Program-made: the position numbers and the translations under genes
The notes under the pieces: generated by a model
Databases searched by the model: none
The model's input: the letters and a program-made list of their open reading frames with translations, nothing else
What the model was told of the DNA's origin: nothing
Source of the DNA: Ailurus styani
Lineage: Eukaryota; Chordata; Mammalia; Carnivora; Ailuridae
Direction: 5' to 3'
Length of the DNA: 64,000 nt
Assembly (NCBI GenBank): GCA_002007465.1
Contig: LNAC01000001.1
Span: 7,621,442-7,685,441, forward strand
Shown here: positions 12,401-23,299 of the stretch, one piece after another
Numbering within the stretch: position 1 is the first letter of the stretch
Layout: each line of letters starts with the position of its first letter

Positions 12401-13984
12401 TCATTCCTCATTTTCTAATTCACTTGCCCTGATTTTGTCATTTATTATTTTATTATTCTACTATGTGTAGCTTTCTTAGCCACCTTGGATTCCCTTTGTG
12501 GGCTGAAGGTGGTGAGTACGTAGCTGTGTTCGTTCAGACCTCTGTGCATCCCCATCCACACGCATAAGCATATTCGTGATTCGAGAATCCGGGCGCTCTT
12601 TGACCGCGCCGGTGCTAGCCCAGCAATTATCAGGAAAAGGATAAAGGCGGGGAACGTGCATTCTAGCCTTGCCATTCACTGAATGCTACTTGGAGTACGG
12701 GGTTTTCTTTTAGATTCTCCTGAGAACCGCATTTAGATAAGACAGCCCCTTTGGCATATCCGTGAACAGGTTAAAACAGCCAGGGTTTGATTGCTCCTAT
12801 CCGGACAAGCAGAGCTATCAGTCATGCTCAGCTCCAAACCCCCACGGCGCATCTTTTATTTTATGTACACACACAACCAATCCAGGTTCTTCCAAGAATG
12901 CAGCTGCCAAAGTCTATCCACATTAATCAAATCGAGGCCGAGAGCCCAGCAGCCAAGTCCAGGGAGGACCGTGCACACCGAGAGCTTCCACGTCTCCAGA
13001 GCGGAGCCTGGGCGCCCTCTCCGTCGGTAGGGCAGCCCCCCCAGCACGGCGGGAGTTCCAGATGGCCGGGGAGCTCCCCCCGGGGGGTTGCCGCCTCGGC
13101 TGCAGGGCGCCCCACCCAGGGAGGCGGGAGGACCAGGGCTGGTACTTCCTTCAAGACCCACAGAGCCAGTTAGCAAATGAAATAGCCGCAGAACGATTGA
13201 ACAGTGAGCTGGGTTCAGAGAGACAAAAATAACTCGACGGTCAACTGGATTGGGAATTTCTTTTCTTTTCTTTTCTTTTTAATGGTAAGTCATGAGAGTC
13301 AAAATGGCAAGAGTGGATTGTTTACCAGGGTTTGGGACAAAAATGAGTTCAGTGCCCTTCACCCCTGGGCTGGACGGGGTGGGTGTGTTGGAGGCCCTGC
13401 TCATGAGCCCAAGGGCAAGTGCCCCAGAGGATGCTAAAAATGGAAACAGACTACCGGTGGCCATCAGCCCACTGTCTCCTTCCCCCTTGAGGTCCGTCTC
13501 TGGAGGGCCAGTGTGCAGATATGGCCGGGGCCTGGGCTTTGGAGCAGAGTCCCGGAGTGCAGGCTTCGCCGCCTCCCCCGTGATGGGCCTGTTTCCTCAG
13601 CCGTGCGGTGGACATGAGAACCCCTCCCCGGCAGGGTTGCTGTGGGGTACGGGTGCAGACGTGGGCCCAGCAGCGGCTCCCAGGGCTGCTCTGGGATGCC
13701 TTGGCCTTCACGGTGACCTGGCCGGTGCCGCGTGTGACCTCTGGGCTCACTCTGCACACCTCTGGGCACCTCTGTGTTCCGCCGGTGCTGACTCTCCCAG
13801 TTCCTAAAGGCTCTACGCTTCTCTTTTCTGAGCTCTTGGAACTCCCCCTGCCCTGGGCCTCACTGCCTGGGTAGCTAGGATTCAGCTGCCGTGCTCACTG
13901 TCTCCTCCCATCTGAGAAGTGCCTGGATGCTCAAAGACTGGGAGAGGAGCCCCACCAGGGAGAGGGGCTGCCGTGCCCCCGAGG

Positions 13985-14125
13985 GCCCCAGCTCGGCACT
14001 ACGTCTCAGTCGTCTGCTCACTTGTTCCCCTGGCCAGTGAGGCTTTGAGGCGAGGGATTGCTACACTTAGCACGGGGTCTGGAACATAATAGGCACTCAG
14101 TAAATGTTTGCTGAATGACTTAGTG
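13985..14125 (+). mobile_element. L2 3' end, sense
   Basis: GGGATTGCTACACTTAGCAC, GGAACATAATAGGCACTCAG and TAAATGTTTGCTGAATGACT match the final part of L2. Confidence 0.7.
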
Positions 14126-14185
14126 AGTGAAAGAGTCATCACACTACATACAGCAAGGGAAACATAATTCAGGTTCATTCTGGGC

Positions 14186-14640
14186 TGAATTGTGTCCCCA
14201 CAAAAAAGACATGTCGAAGCCCTAGACTCCAGTGTCTATGAACGTGACCTTATTTGGAAACAGGGTCTTGGCAGAAATAATCACGTTTAGATGAGGTCAT
14301 TAGGGTGGGCCTTAACCCAGGGCCGCGGCTGTTCGATAGGAAGCAGGAGATTCGGACAGACTCTCGGACACGCAGGAAGAATGCCACGTGACAGCAGACA
14401 GGGACAGCCCCAGGGAGGACGGCTGCGTGGTGCTGGCGGCAGAGACTGGAGCCATGCGGCCCCACGTGGGGCCCTAGAAGCTGGAAGAGGCAGAAGGGAT
14501 CCTCTCTCAGAGCCTCCGGAGGGAGCAGCTCGGCAGTTGGGTCAGACTCACGGCCCCCGGAGCACCTGGAGGACAACTCTGTGTTCTTTGGAAGCACCCA
14601 GCCTGGTGGCATTTGGTGGCAGTAGCGCCTGGAGCCGGAT
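14186..14640 (+). repeat. Ancient LTR-like interspersed repeat
   Basis: GGGCTGAATTGTGTCCCCAC, ATGAACGTGACCTTATTTGG AAACAGGGTCTTGGC, TTAGATGAGGTCATTAGGGT GGGCC and AGAAGCTGGAAGAGGCAGAA form the order of a very common mammalian interspersed repeat (retrovirus-like LTR type). I do not assign a family name. Similar copies occur at 31480 and 60383. Confidence 0.6.
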
Positions 14641-15859
14641 GCGGGGTCAGCGGGGAGTCAGGATGAGGCGCAATTGGCCGAGAACCTCTCTCCCCCTCTA
14701 TCTTCTGTCTGTTACAATCTGGCTGTCACGTTTGAGTCATGCTGAGATGGCATCAGAAGGCCTCTGCCGGGGGGAGGGCGCACGGTCTGGGGCATTCACT
14801 TGAGGAGGAACCCACAGCCAAGGCCATGGAGGCACAGCGGGGGAGGGAAAGAGCCCAGCCAGCTGTCCCAGGGGAGGCCCTGGCCCAGGACTCCGACATC
14901 AGAGCAAGAGACCAACGTGGTGCAGCTGAGAGAGGAGGGGGCTGTGTGAGAATGAGGCAGGTTCACGGGGCCCAAGGACGCAGGTCGGCCGATACAGTGG
15001 GCTTGGGCTCAGGGGACGCGTCGGCACTCAGAGGCTCCCCCCGGTGATCCAGGCCTGTCTGCAGAGGGGGCTGCGGTCGTCCTGTCTACCGACCTCTGTG
15101 CGGCTGCCCTGCGTGGGACGGTCCCTGGACGCCGCGGAAGTTCCAGATGCCCCCCTCCGTTCTCCACGAACATGACGGGGAGAAGCGTGTACACACTTAT
15201 CCACTCCTCCCTCGCCTTCCTGGCTGATTTTAAATGAAATCAGAATGACCTGTTGAAAGCTGTTTCCGGGGGAGCTTTTACTGGCTTTCCATCTGAGTCA
15301 CGCTTTCGACGTCAAGCACTGACTACCAACCTCTGCACGTGGGGGTGTGTCAACAGAGACACAGGGACACGCAACGGAAAGAGAGACATTCCGGGGCCAT
15401 TGACTAGCCCAGCAAGTCAACACCACTGGGTACGAGCAGCCCTGGACAAGGGCCTTTAGAACTAAGTGACCGGGGAAGGTAATTCATGGCAGGCACACAG
15501 GCTCCAATTTGTTACACGTGACCTTACAGAACATAAATTATAGAGCTGCTTTCTGGGCAGGGCACCAGTGAATTACTTTATTCAACCCAGATTTGTAATT
15601 TGGCAAAAGATATTCTTAAAAAAGAGTTAAGCCTGGTGTGGACTGCATTCTGAATTTATAGAGGCAGAATCTGGGAGGTGGAGGGAACTTGCCAGGGGCA
15701 AGTCATACCTACAGGCCCAAAAGAGCTGTCGCAGGTGGGATGCGGGTCAGTGGGACGTTCCCTGGAAGCCTTGCCCAGGGGTAGAACCTCAAGGTAGATG
15801 GAAAGCAAGTGTCTTGTGATGCAGGCAATGCGTGGATCCTGCTCTCTGGTGAGGGCTTC

Positions 15860-15996
15860 TTTAAAAATAAATTTATTTCATTGGAGGGGGGACTCTCAGC
15901 TAAGTGCGGAGCCTGACTCAGAGCTCCATCCCAGGACGCTGGGATCATGACCCGAGCTGAAGGCAGACACTTAACCAACTGAGCCATGCAGGGGCC
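15860..15996 (-). mobile_element. Short or decayed CAN-SINE, antisense
   Basis: A decayed TTTAAAAATAAATTTATTT tail is followed by CTAAGTGCGGAGCCTGACTC and a head with GATCATGACCCGAGCTGAAG and AACTGAGCCATGCAGGGGCC. The GA-rich middle is mostly missing. No clear target-site duplication was seen, so it is probably an older subfamily. Confidence 0.85.
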
Positions 15997-16059
15997 TTGT
16001 GTTGACTGTTTTAAATCTTTTTTTTTTTTTAAACAAAATTAAGGTTGTGTACTCTGTGT

Positions 16060-16350
16060 ACTATAATGAGGGAGGCAAGTCATTCTATGTTCGTCCAAAC
16101 CCCTTAGAGTGCCCAGTCCCGGGGTGAACCCGAATGTGAACGACGGAACGTGGGTGAGAGTGATGCGTCACTGTCTGTGTAGATTCATCGATTGTAACAA
16201 ACATACTGCTCTGCTGGGGGTTGTTGATAACGGGGAAGGCTGAGTGTGTGTGGAAGGGCTGGGGTACATGGGAATCTCTGTACCTTCCTCTAAATTTTAC
16301 TGTGAGCCTGAAACTGCTCTTAAAAAAGCAAACTCTTTCATTGAAAAAAG
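16060..16350 (+). mobile_element. Old L1-type 3' end, sense
   Basis: The series GGGGGTTGTTGATAACGGGG, ATGGGAATCTCTGTACCTTC and TGAGCCTGAAACTGCTCTTA, with an A-rich end, resembles the 3' end of old mammalian L1 elements. Strongly decayed. Confidence 0.5.
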
Positions 16351-16359
16351 TTAAGGCGC

Positions 16360-16560
16360 CACGTCAGGATGGTGAAATTTACACATAGTAAAATAAGTGT
16401 ACAGTGCGCTCAGTTTCAACAAATGCAGGACCAGCACCCAAATCAGGGTATGGAGCATTTCCATCACGGCGGGAAGGTCCCGGGCACCTCGCTGCAGTCA
16501 GTAATTCCCCAGCTGTTTACACCACCGACTCGGAGCATGTGGACAGATTCTGCCAACTCC
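16360..16560 (-). mobile_element. Old L1M fragment, antisense
   Basis: TGTACAGTGCGCTCAGTTTC, CAGCACCCAAATCAGGGTAT and GGAGCATTTCCATCACGGC correspond to the 'accacccaaatcaagatatagaacatttccatcacc' series of L1M 3' regions. It directly follows a plus-oriented L1 end, suggesting two separate insertions. Confidence 0.55.
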
Positions 16561-16699
16561 AGATGCTCCGGAAGACTCCACTTGGTGGCCTGGCCCCCGT
16601 GCGGCTGTCCCTCGCGCCTTAGGCAGACAGGCCAGGTGGTCCTTGAGACGTCCTCAGAGAGGGCTTTCCCACCCAGTGTCTCCCCAAAGAGGAACGCCC

Positions 16700-16910
16700 T
16701 TTCTCTCTGCCACAGATCCCTGCCTCCCTCCCCCTGCTTCCCTACCTCTCTACCCCCTGCCTCCCTGCTCCTTCCTCCCTCCCTCTCTTCTCCCTGCCTT
16801 CCTGACCCTGCTGCTTCCCTGTCCCCTCCCCCGTCTCCCCCCCTCCTCCATTCCTTGCCCCTCCCTGCCTACCTCTCTCACTTCCTCTCTTTCTTCCTTT
16901 TTCTTTTTTA
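16700..16910. repeat. Polypyrimidine low-complexity tract
   Basis: A run of CCTCCCT/CTTCCCT-type units gives spurious Pro/Ser/Leu-rich reading frames. Confidence 0.85.
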
Positions 16911-16944
16911 AGTATGTCTCTAAAGCTGTAGGTTTTGTAGATGC

Positions 16945-17095
16945 ACTGGTTTATTTCCTTATCACCTCCCTCTTTCTAGAACATAAGCTCCACAGGGCCT
17001 TAAAGAGGCCTTTCCTGCACATCCACGCATCCCAGGCCCTCGGGATCGAGTCCCTCCCTTGGCACCCAGCAGACGCTCACGGACCCGTTTAAATG
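16945..17095 (+). mobile_element. L2 3' fragment, sense
   Basis: TCTAGAACATAAGCTCCACA, followed by a CCCAGGCCCT region and GGCACCCAGCAGACGCTCAC, follows L2 3'-end order. Decayed. Confidence 0.5.
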
Positions 17096-17419
17096 CACGG
17101 ATGGACCTAGGCGAGGGCCTCTGTAATTCTAGGGTGCGAACCATGGAAGAAACGTTTAAAAATGACTCTCCAGATGGGCCAACACTCTCAGGAACTCTTA
17201 GCCAGTTCCTAAGAGAAAAGTCCACAGGGACCCTCCGTGTCCCCTGCTGTGATCCTCTGCGGGGTCAAGGTGGGCTGTGCAGTGGCGGCAGGGAGCAGGG
17301 GGGGGGAGGGGCGGGTCACGGCGCTGTCCTCGCTCTGCTGCTCGGGGGTGCCCTGCTCGGCTCAGCCCAGCGACGCTGCCTGCTCTGCGTGTGGTTCGTT
17401 CCAAGTAGACGCATTTTCA

Positions 17420-17610
17420 GGATAACATCAAATAAAGCACAGACATTTGAGAAACAAGCTCTGGCTTGAAGAATAGTCTCTTCTAATTACAGAAAGCTGT
17501 GTGTTTTGAAAGGGAAAGAGTTTTCCATTAGGAGGCCTCTAAAAATAGTCATTGTGATTTGAACCACCTTCTTCAGTTTCAGCCCAAATGTTAATTATGT
17601 TAGCAAATCA
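17420..17610. other. Repeat-poor block with a MEF2-type site, candidate regulatory element
   Basis: Unique-looking sequence containing a perfect CTAAAAATAG (17539-17548), TCTAATTAC and GTTAATTATG. No repeat recognised. Confidence 0.3.
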
Positions 17611-17700
17611 TCTTGGCAGCAGGGACAGGTAGCCCCACCATCGGCGGCAGCCTGTAAACACCCATGCTGATGGGAGCCCTCTGGAAATGCAGCTCTTTAG

Positions 17701-17730
17701 GACACACACACATGCACACCGCACACGCGT

Positions 17731-17782
<52 letters not shown>

Positions 17783-17785
17783 ACT
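17701..17785. repeat. (CA)n microsatellite with a CG-containing flank
   Basis: The pure AC tract at 17739-17776 is preceded by CACACGCGTGCGCACATAC, an alternating purine-pyrimidine stretch. Confidence 0.95.
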
Positions 17786-18204
17786 CCCAGCCCCTTCTGG
17801 TGCTTCTCACAGGTGTCTCCCAGCATGAAGTTCATTGTGCTGAGTTTGTAAGGGCAGAAACTCATAAATCCTCGAGGTGAGCTCCAGATGTGCAGCAGAC
17901 ATCCATCAGGCAGCTGCTGGGCGGTTGGAAATTCCAGTGGGAGAAGACCACAGGGGCCGGTTACGGTGGCGAGGCAGCCATATGGAAAGCAGGGCAGGCG
18001 CCCTCCCTAAGGTCTCCCCCTGGCACCACGTAGGGGTCTCTTGCCATCATTCTGGCCCATGGTGGCTCGGGACCCTGCTTCTCTCTTCCCCTTCCAGAAA
18101 ATGCATGGAACGACGTGAATCCCAAGGAAATGGGAGAAGTTTCCTGCATAGATTTCTTATCTTTGGAAGGTCCCCAGGTCTAATGGAGCCAAGTTTGGGA
18201 AAGT

Positions 18205-18350
18205 TCAGCGCCCATGGGGAAAAATGTCGTATTTATTTATTATTATTATTTTGGTTTGGCATTCCATGGCAGGGAATTTGCAGTGTGAGTTTTATGAAGT
18301 GTTACGGCTTCTGGATTTAATTTAAACTATATTCCGATATTGTGCATGCA
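18205..18350. other. Repeat-poor block with a TEAD-type site
   Basis: Contains GGCATTCCATGG (18258-18269), a short ATT-rich run (18232-18251), TTTAATTTAAAC and TGTGCATGCATGG. No repeat recognised. Confidence 0.25.
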
Positions 18351-18587
18351 TGGCCAGAGGTTCGAGACAGCTGAGTGGGGCTGACGTGATTTATGGCAGG
18401 GGTGGTTGGGGAGCAACAATCCGGCAGCCCCTCAAGATCCCGTGGCCGTCTGAAGATGGACCACATCTACTGGCATGGGGAGGCTACCCTGGGCAGGACG
18501 AGAAACCAGCCTTGGCTCAGCATCGGCCTGACCCTTGTGAGGGGTTTCCCATCTGTGAAGCATCTTTAATTCCATCTTCTTTCTGAG

Positions 18588-18662
18588 CTTGGGGGACATT
18601 AGTTTCCCATTTTATAGATGAGGAGGCTGAGGCTCTAGAAGGTAGAATGATGAGATTAGCAG
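18588..18662 (-). mobile_element. MIR fragment, antisense
   Basis: TTTCCCATTTTATAGATGAG GAGGCTGAGGCTC matches reversed MIR. Short. Confidence 0.5.
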
Positions 18663-18698
18663 GTGGTCTGCCCGTATCTCCCTTTCTCACATGTTTCT

Positions 18699-18930
18699 TT
18701 ATTTTATTTTATTTTATTTTATTTTATTTTATTTTATTTTATTTTATTTTATTTTATTTATTTCACAGAGGGAGAGAGATCACAAGGAGGCAGCGAGGCA
18801 GGCAGAGAGAGAGGGGGAAGCAGGCTCCCTGCTGAGCAGAGAGCCCGATGCAGGCCTTGATCCCAGGACCCTGAGATCATGACCTGAGCCGAAAGCAGAG
18901 GCTTTAACCCACTGAGCCACCCAGGCGCCG
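18699..18930 (-). mobile_element. Young-looking CAN-SINE, antisense, with a (TTTTA)n tail
   Basis: A pure (ATTTT)n tract at about 18700-18760 forms the tail. The body carries variants CACAGAGGGAGAGAGATCAC, CAAGGAGGCAG and GCCGAAAGCAGAGG, shared with the copy at 49667. Perfect 14-bp target-site duplication TCTCACATGTTTCT at 18685 and 18931. Confidence 0.95.
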
Positions 18931-19123
18931 TCTCACATGTTTCTAAGGAGACTTCTGGAATGAAGTTCAGGGACATGGGAGTCCAGAATGGGAGCAGGTC
19001 GAGGAACTGGTGGGGGAGGCTTCCTGCAGCGGGGGGTGGGCGAAGCGGAGTGTGTGGGAGCCATGTGATGCTGTGACTTTGTTTCCTACTGGCCAGACTG
19101 GGGGTGGGGGAGGGGAGCACGTG

Positions 19124-19197
19124 NNNNNNNNNNNNNNNNNNNNNNNNNNNNNNNNNNNNNNNNNNNNNNNNNNNNNNNNNNNNNNNNNNNNNNNNNN
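19124..19197. other. Assembly gap (74 N)
   Basis: An unbroken N run. Both flanks are G-rich (GGGGGTGGGGGAGGGG before, TGGGGAGGGGAGG after), which suggests that a G-rich or quadruplex-forming tract caused the break. Two long translated frames that cross this gap are meaningless. Confidence 0.95.
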
Positions 19198-19411
19198 TGG
19201 GGAGGGGAGGCTTGGTGGGTGCATGCGGACCAGGGGTCCAAACACCATCTTCCAGAGAGCAGGAAGCACCACGGGGTTTGACTCCTGCACTGACTGAGGT
19301 GGAGAAGGCTGACTTTCAGGGCGAGGAGCCTCAGAGCAGGACACGGGATGCAGTGGGGTGGGTTTTGGGGGGGCAGGCAGGGAGGCAGTGAAATGAGAGA
19401 AGTCGCTGGCA

Positions 19412-19577
19412 GGAGGGTCTCTGACTCTGCAGACTGGGTGACCTGACCCCGGGGAGGGTCTATGACTCTGCAGACTGGGTGACCTGACCCCGGGGAGGGT
19501 CTCTGACTCTGCAGACTGGGTGACCTGACCCCGGGGAGGGTCTATGACTCTGCAGACTGGGTGACCTGACCCCGGGG
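19412..19577. repeat. 41-bp minisatellite, 4 copies
   Basis: Four head-to-tail copies of a 41-bp unit beginning GGTCTCTGACTCTGCAGACT (starts at 19416, 19457, 19498, 19539). The copies are essentially identical except that the fifth/sixth bases alternate TC, TA, TC, TA, giving an 82-bp higher-order period. Confidence 0.93.
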
Positions 19578-20643
19578 TACACAGAGCCAGAGAAGGGGGT
19601 GGCCGAGTGGAAAGAAGGAGGAGCCGTGAACTTGATGGGCAAGGCGAGCGTGACACGGGTTGGGTCCCAGGGCCACAAGGAGGTCCGCAGCCCCATGAGG
19701 TGAGTGGAGGCACTTCTGGGCCATCGGCATCCTCTGTCCTGGACTGAAAGTGTCAGGGGAGCAGTCACAGCGCATCAGAAGGTCAGGGACTGAAGGAGGA
19801 GGAGCCTCCGGGGTCACCTGCCAAATCCCCTAGTTTGGAGATGGGGCGACCAAGGTTCTGAAAGACGAGGGCACAGAGAGTGGCGTCCCTAGAACCAAGG
19901 TGACTCGGGTCCAGCGCCCTCCCTTTAGACTGCCGTCTCTGGGACCGTGGCTTCAGCATCCAGGTCACGCTGTCTGGAAGCCTGGAGACACTTGGCTGCA
20001 ACGCCCAGATGCCAGGCTGCTGTGTCCCTCATCATTTTGTCCTGTTCCCTCTTCGCCTTCGTTGGCAGACCGCGTCACTGCGCGCGCCCGTTAGAAGTCG
20101 CCTCGCCGAGGGCAGCACAGGGCATCTGAATGCAAGCTCCTCGGAGGAGAGCTGCAAAGCCCAGCTCTGTCCTGGTTTAGGGTCACTTCCCTGCATGGAT
20201 GCCACCTGCCTGGCCCTGTGCACGGGCACTGGACGTGCCCTCAGGGACTCTGGCTTCCCAGGGTCAACGGGGCCGTGTCTCCACGAGGAAGGAGGAGTGG
20301 GGCAGTGCTTGTGCCCCAGTGGGTGGGCGAGGTGGGAAATGGTGTGACAGAGCAGGAAGCAAGGATGGGACAGGGGGTGGAGGAGGGGACAGCCCTGGTG
20401 GGGGGTGGGGAGGGGAGCCCGAAGTGTGAATGCAGAAGAGCCACTCAGTTTGGCCAGAGAAGGGCTTCATAGATAATAAAGAGGTAGGGGTGAATTTGGA
20501 AACACAGGTTAAGGCCAGAGTCAGGGAAAGCCTGTGCCAGCCTTTATGGAACCCCGACCTCACGCCAGAAATAGTGTCAGTGTGGTCACGCCTCAGAGAA
20601 AAAGACATATGAAGTTAACAGTGGGGTTGGTGATAGTATAATT

Positions 20644-20833
20644 TTTTAAAAAGATTTTATTTATTTATTTGACAGAGAGAGATCACAAGTAGGCAGAGAG
20701 GCAGGCAGAGAGAGAGGGGGAAGCAGGCTTTCCACCAAGCAGGGACCCCGATGTGGGGCTCGATCCCAAGACCCTGGGATCATGACCTGAGCCGAAGGCA
20801 GTAGCTTAACCCACTGAGCCACCCAGGCGCCCA
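20644..20833 (-). mobile_element. CAN-SINE, antisense
   Basis: Standard GACAGAGAGAGATCACAAGT body with the head ending CACCCAGGCGCCC. Target-site duplication GTGATAGTATAATT at 20630 and 20834, perfect over 14 bp. Confidence 0.94.
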
Positions 20834-20857
20834 GTGATAGTATAATTGAATCCTCCC

Positions 20858-21065
20858 CAGGCTCTGTTCTCAGCACTTCACACTCATTAACTCATTTACC
20901 ACCCCTCAGTCTGTGAGGTGGGGACTCTTATTGTCCCCATTTTCCAGAAGGGGACACTGAGGCACAGAGCGCTGAGGGCCCTGCTCCAGGACACAGCTGG
21001 TGAGTGACTGAGCCAGGTCCTGAGCTCAGGCATTGCTCCGGGCTCACTCCCTTAGCCACTGAACC
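20858..21065 (-). mobile_element. MIR SINE, antisense, nearly full length
   Basis: TTCTCAGCACTTCACACTCA, TTAACTCATTTACC, TTGTCCCCATTTTCCAGAAG, GACACTGAGGCACAGAGCG and TGAGCCAGGTCCTGAGCTCA follow the reversed MIR consensus through most of its length. Confidence 0.8.
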
Positions 21066-21253
21066 CGCCTGTCTCTTAGCTCCTCAAGCATCAGGGCGAT
21101 GGGGAGAGAATGACCAAGTGTGGAGGGCGCAGTGAAGAAAACGAACAGGATGCAGAGCCAGGAAATGAGGGCAGAAGGGTGAGTCCTTGCTGAAATAGAA
21201 TTTTCCGGAAAGGGATCTCTGAGGAAGGGACATTTACATGGAGCCCCAAGAGG

Positions 21254-21352
21254 GGGCGCCTGGCTGCCTCAGTTGGCACAGTGTACGACTCCCGATCTTG
21301 GGGTTGTGAGTTCCAGGCCCACGCTGGGTGTAGATATGACTTTAAAAAACCA
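21254..21352 (+). mobile_element. Short CAN-SINE of the GACTCCCGATCTTGGGG type, sense
   Basis: Begins GGGGCGCCTGGCTGCCTCAG, followed by CGACTCCCGATCTTGGGG and TTGTGAGTTCCAGGCCCACG, and ends in an A-rich tail. This is the compact subfamily without the long CT/GA-rich body. No clear target-site duplication was seen. Confidence 0.85.
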
Positions 21353-22639
21353 GCCAAACAAAACACCGAGTCCTGAAGGATGAAAGGGGTAGCACTTATT
21401 TCAAAGGTATTATTTGAGGGGACTTAATTAATATCGGGGAAGGCTTCATTTGAAAAAGAATATACTGCATATTGATTTTAATGGTTGTTTTGCAATTTTT
21501 ACTTCACCTCATTGGCCTTTTATCTTTTTATTTTTTTTCCCTTTTGTGTCTCCAAAGAGGGAGCTAAGCAGTCTACTAGCTGGAGCGGAGTAAAGTCACG
21601 AAGCCCGACGGGGCAGCTGCGGGTCCTGACCAGGCTGACCCATGCCCGAGGCTGAGAACTTCCCAGAAAGTCTCCGATTTTTGTCAGGCTGTGCCTATGC
21701 CTGGCAAACCATGTTTAATTTGGATCTCCGGGGTGTTTAAAAAATTAATTGGTTTGGCTTCAGCATTCCTCCTTCGAGAACAAGATCCGTTGTAAAATTT
21801 AAGTGGTGATGCCAACTGGGGAATGTTCTCTGTACCTTGCAAAGAGCCTCCTCTCCCCATCGGGGTGGGGGGCACCGCCACCGGGAGAAGGAAAGGCTGG
21901 GCCCTGGGCTCGGGGAAGGTGGGGGGTCTTCCTCCTCATGTTGTGCACCCCTCCCTGGGGTTGGGGGGGGATCTGGGGACTGGGCTGTGCTACAGATGGT
22001 GGGATGGGATGGGAGGGTGTCCCAGATCTTCCGGGCGTGGCAGAGGGCCGGGAGGGGCCCCTTGGATGAAGTCGATGTGGACTTTGAAAGTCAGTTTCAA
22101 TGCAAGACCGTTCATTGAGCACCTACTGTTAGCCAGGCACTGGGCTAGACCCTGGAGGGAACACCCACAAAAACCAGGCTCTGGCCCCTGCCCCCAAGTT
22201 CCTTCCATGCAGCCGTCCAGCCAGCATTTACAGAGCACCTTCTGCATGCAGGAGAGATGCCAACTGTCTTCCAGCATTTTCTCCCTTGGAGGAGATCCCC
22301 GGGTAGTGAGGAAGCCAGTGCTGGGCCTGCATGCGATGTCCTGAGGGCTGTGGGGGCCACATGCAGGATGCCATGGGAGCCTGGTGGGGCGGGCAGGGAG
22401 AGAGGACCTCCCCCCTCTGCAGGGAGGAGGGCTTCCCCAGGAGTGGACCTCAGAGGGTGAGCAGGAGTTTGCCAGGAAAGGAAGGGCCAGGGAGCAGCCC
22501 GGTAGTGGAACAGCGTGCACGAGAAGGGGGTGATAAAGACAGAATGATGGGTATGATGTGGAAGGAAGTCTCTTTCCTCCATTAGGCACTAATGAGCAGG
22601 AGCCTTGCTCCGAACAGGCAAGAAAACAGCAAGGAACAG

Positions 22640-22800
22640 CCACATACCGTGTGCCCAGCTTTATGCTAAGGGGCCGTGTGCGTTCTATTATTACTAGCAT
22701 CTCACCACCGTTCTCTGCTAGGTCGGCACGATGTCTCCCACTTTACAGATGCACAGACTGAGGCAACGCTGGTGCGGTCCACCCCTGCCCTGGGCTGACC
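22640..22800 (-). mobile_element. MIR SINE, antisense
   Basis: TGTGCCCAGCTTTATGCTAA, ATCTCACCACCGTTCTCTGC and TCTCCCACTTTACAGATGCA CAGACTGAGGCAAC are reversed MIR. Confidence 0.65.
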
Positions 22801-23299
22801 GCTGGTGAATCCGGATGGATTCACTACCACCGATGTCGGGCTGACTCGGGGGCGTGACCTGCCTCTGCTCCGGGCGGCGCTGGCCCAGATGGACCACTCG
22901 CGGTTCGGGAACTACGGTGGCAGGTGGTTTATGTATTAAGATATACAATGTAAACACTTCAATATATCTAACACGCCTCACGCCTCACTCCCCCCTCCCT
23001 GATGAAAAATGGAGACAAGAAGAAGCCTACTTTCTGTTTTATCCATTGGGCTGTGGAAGCTTGGGTTTAAGAAAAGATTTAAGAATTTGATCCAGACCGT
23101 TTCAGTGGCTGCCAAGTTTGGTTGGATACACAGAGCATCGGATTTTCGGCCTTGAAAGTTAACCTTCTTAGAAATAGAAATGGATTCTTAGTATAAGCTT
23201 TATAACTGGATGTGACAACTTAGCTTCCTTAGCGCTCGGAGGGAGAAAAGGGGGTGAAAGGGAGTGTTTGCTGCTCCCCGGGGCTCCCCATCTTTTATG

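Noticed and set aside
19412..19577. Possible CRISPR-like array
   Set aside because: The units are contiguous 41-bp tandem copies without unique spacers, in a mammalian genome. It is a minisatellite.
18967..19713. 248-codon minus-strand frame with repeated peptide units
   Set aside because: It crosses the 74-N gap, and the repetition comes from the 41-bp minisatellite read in three frames.
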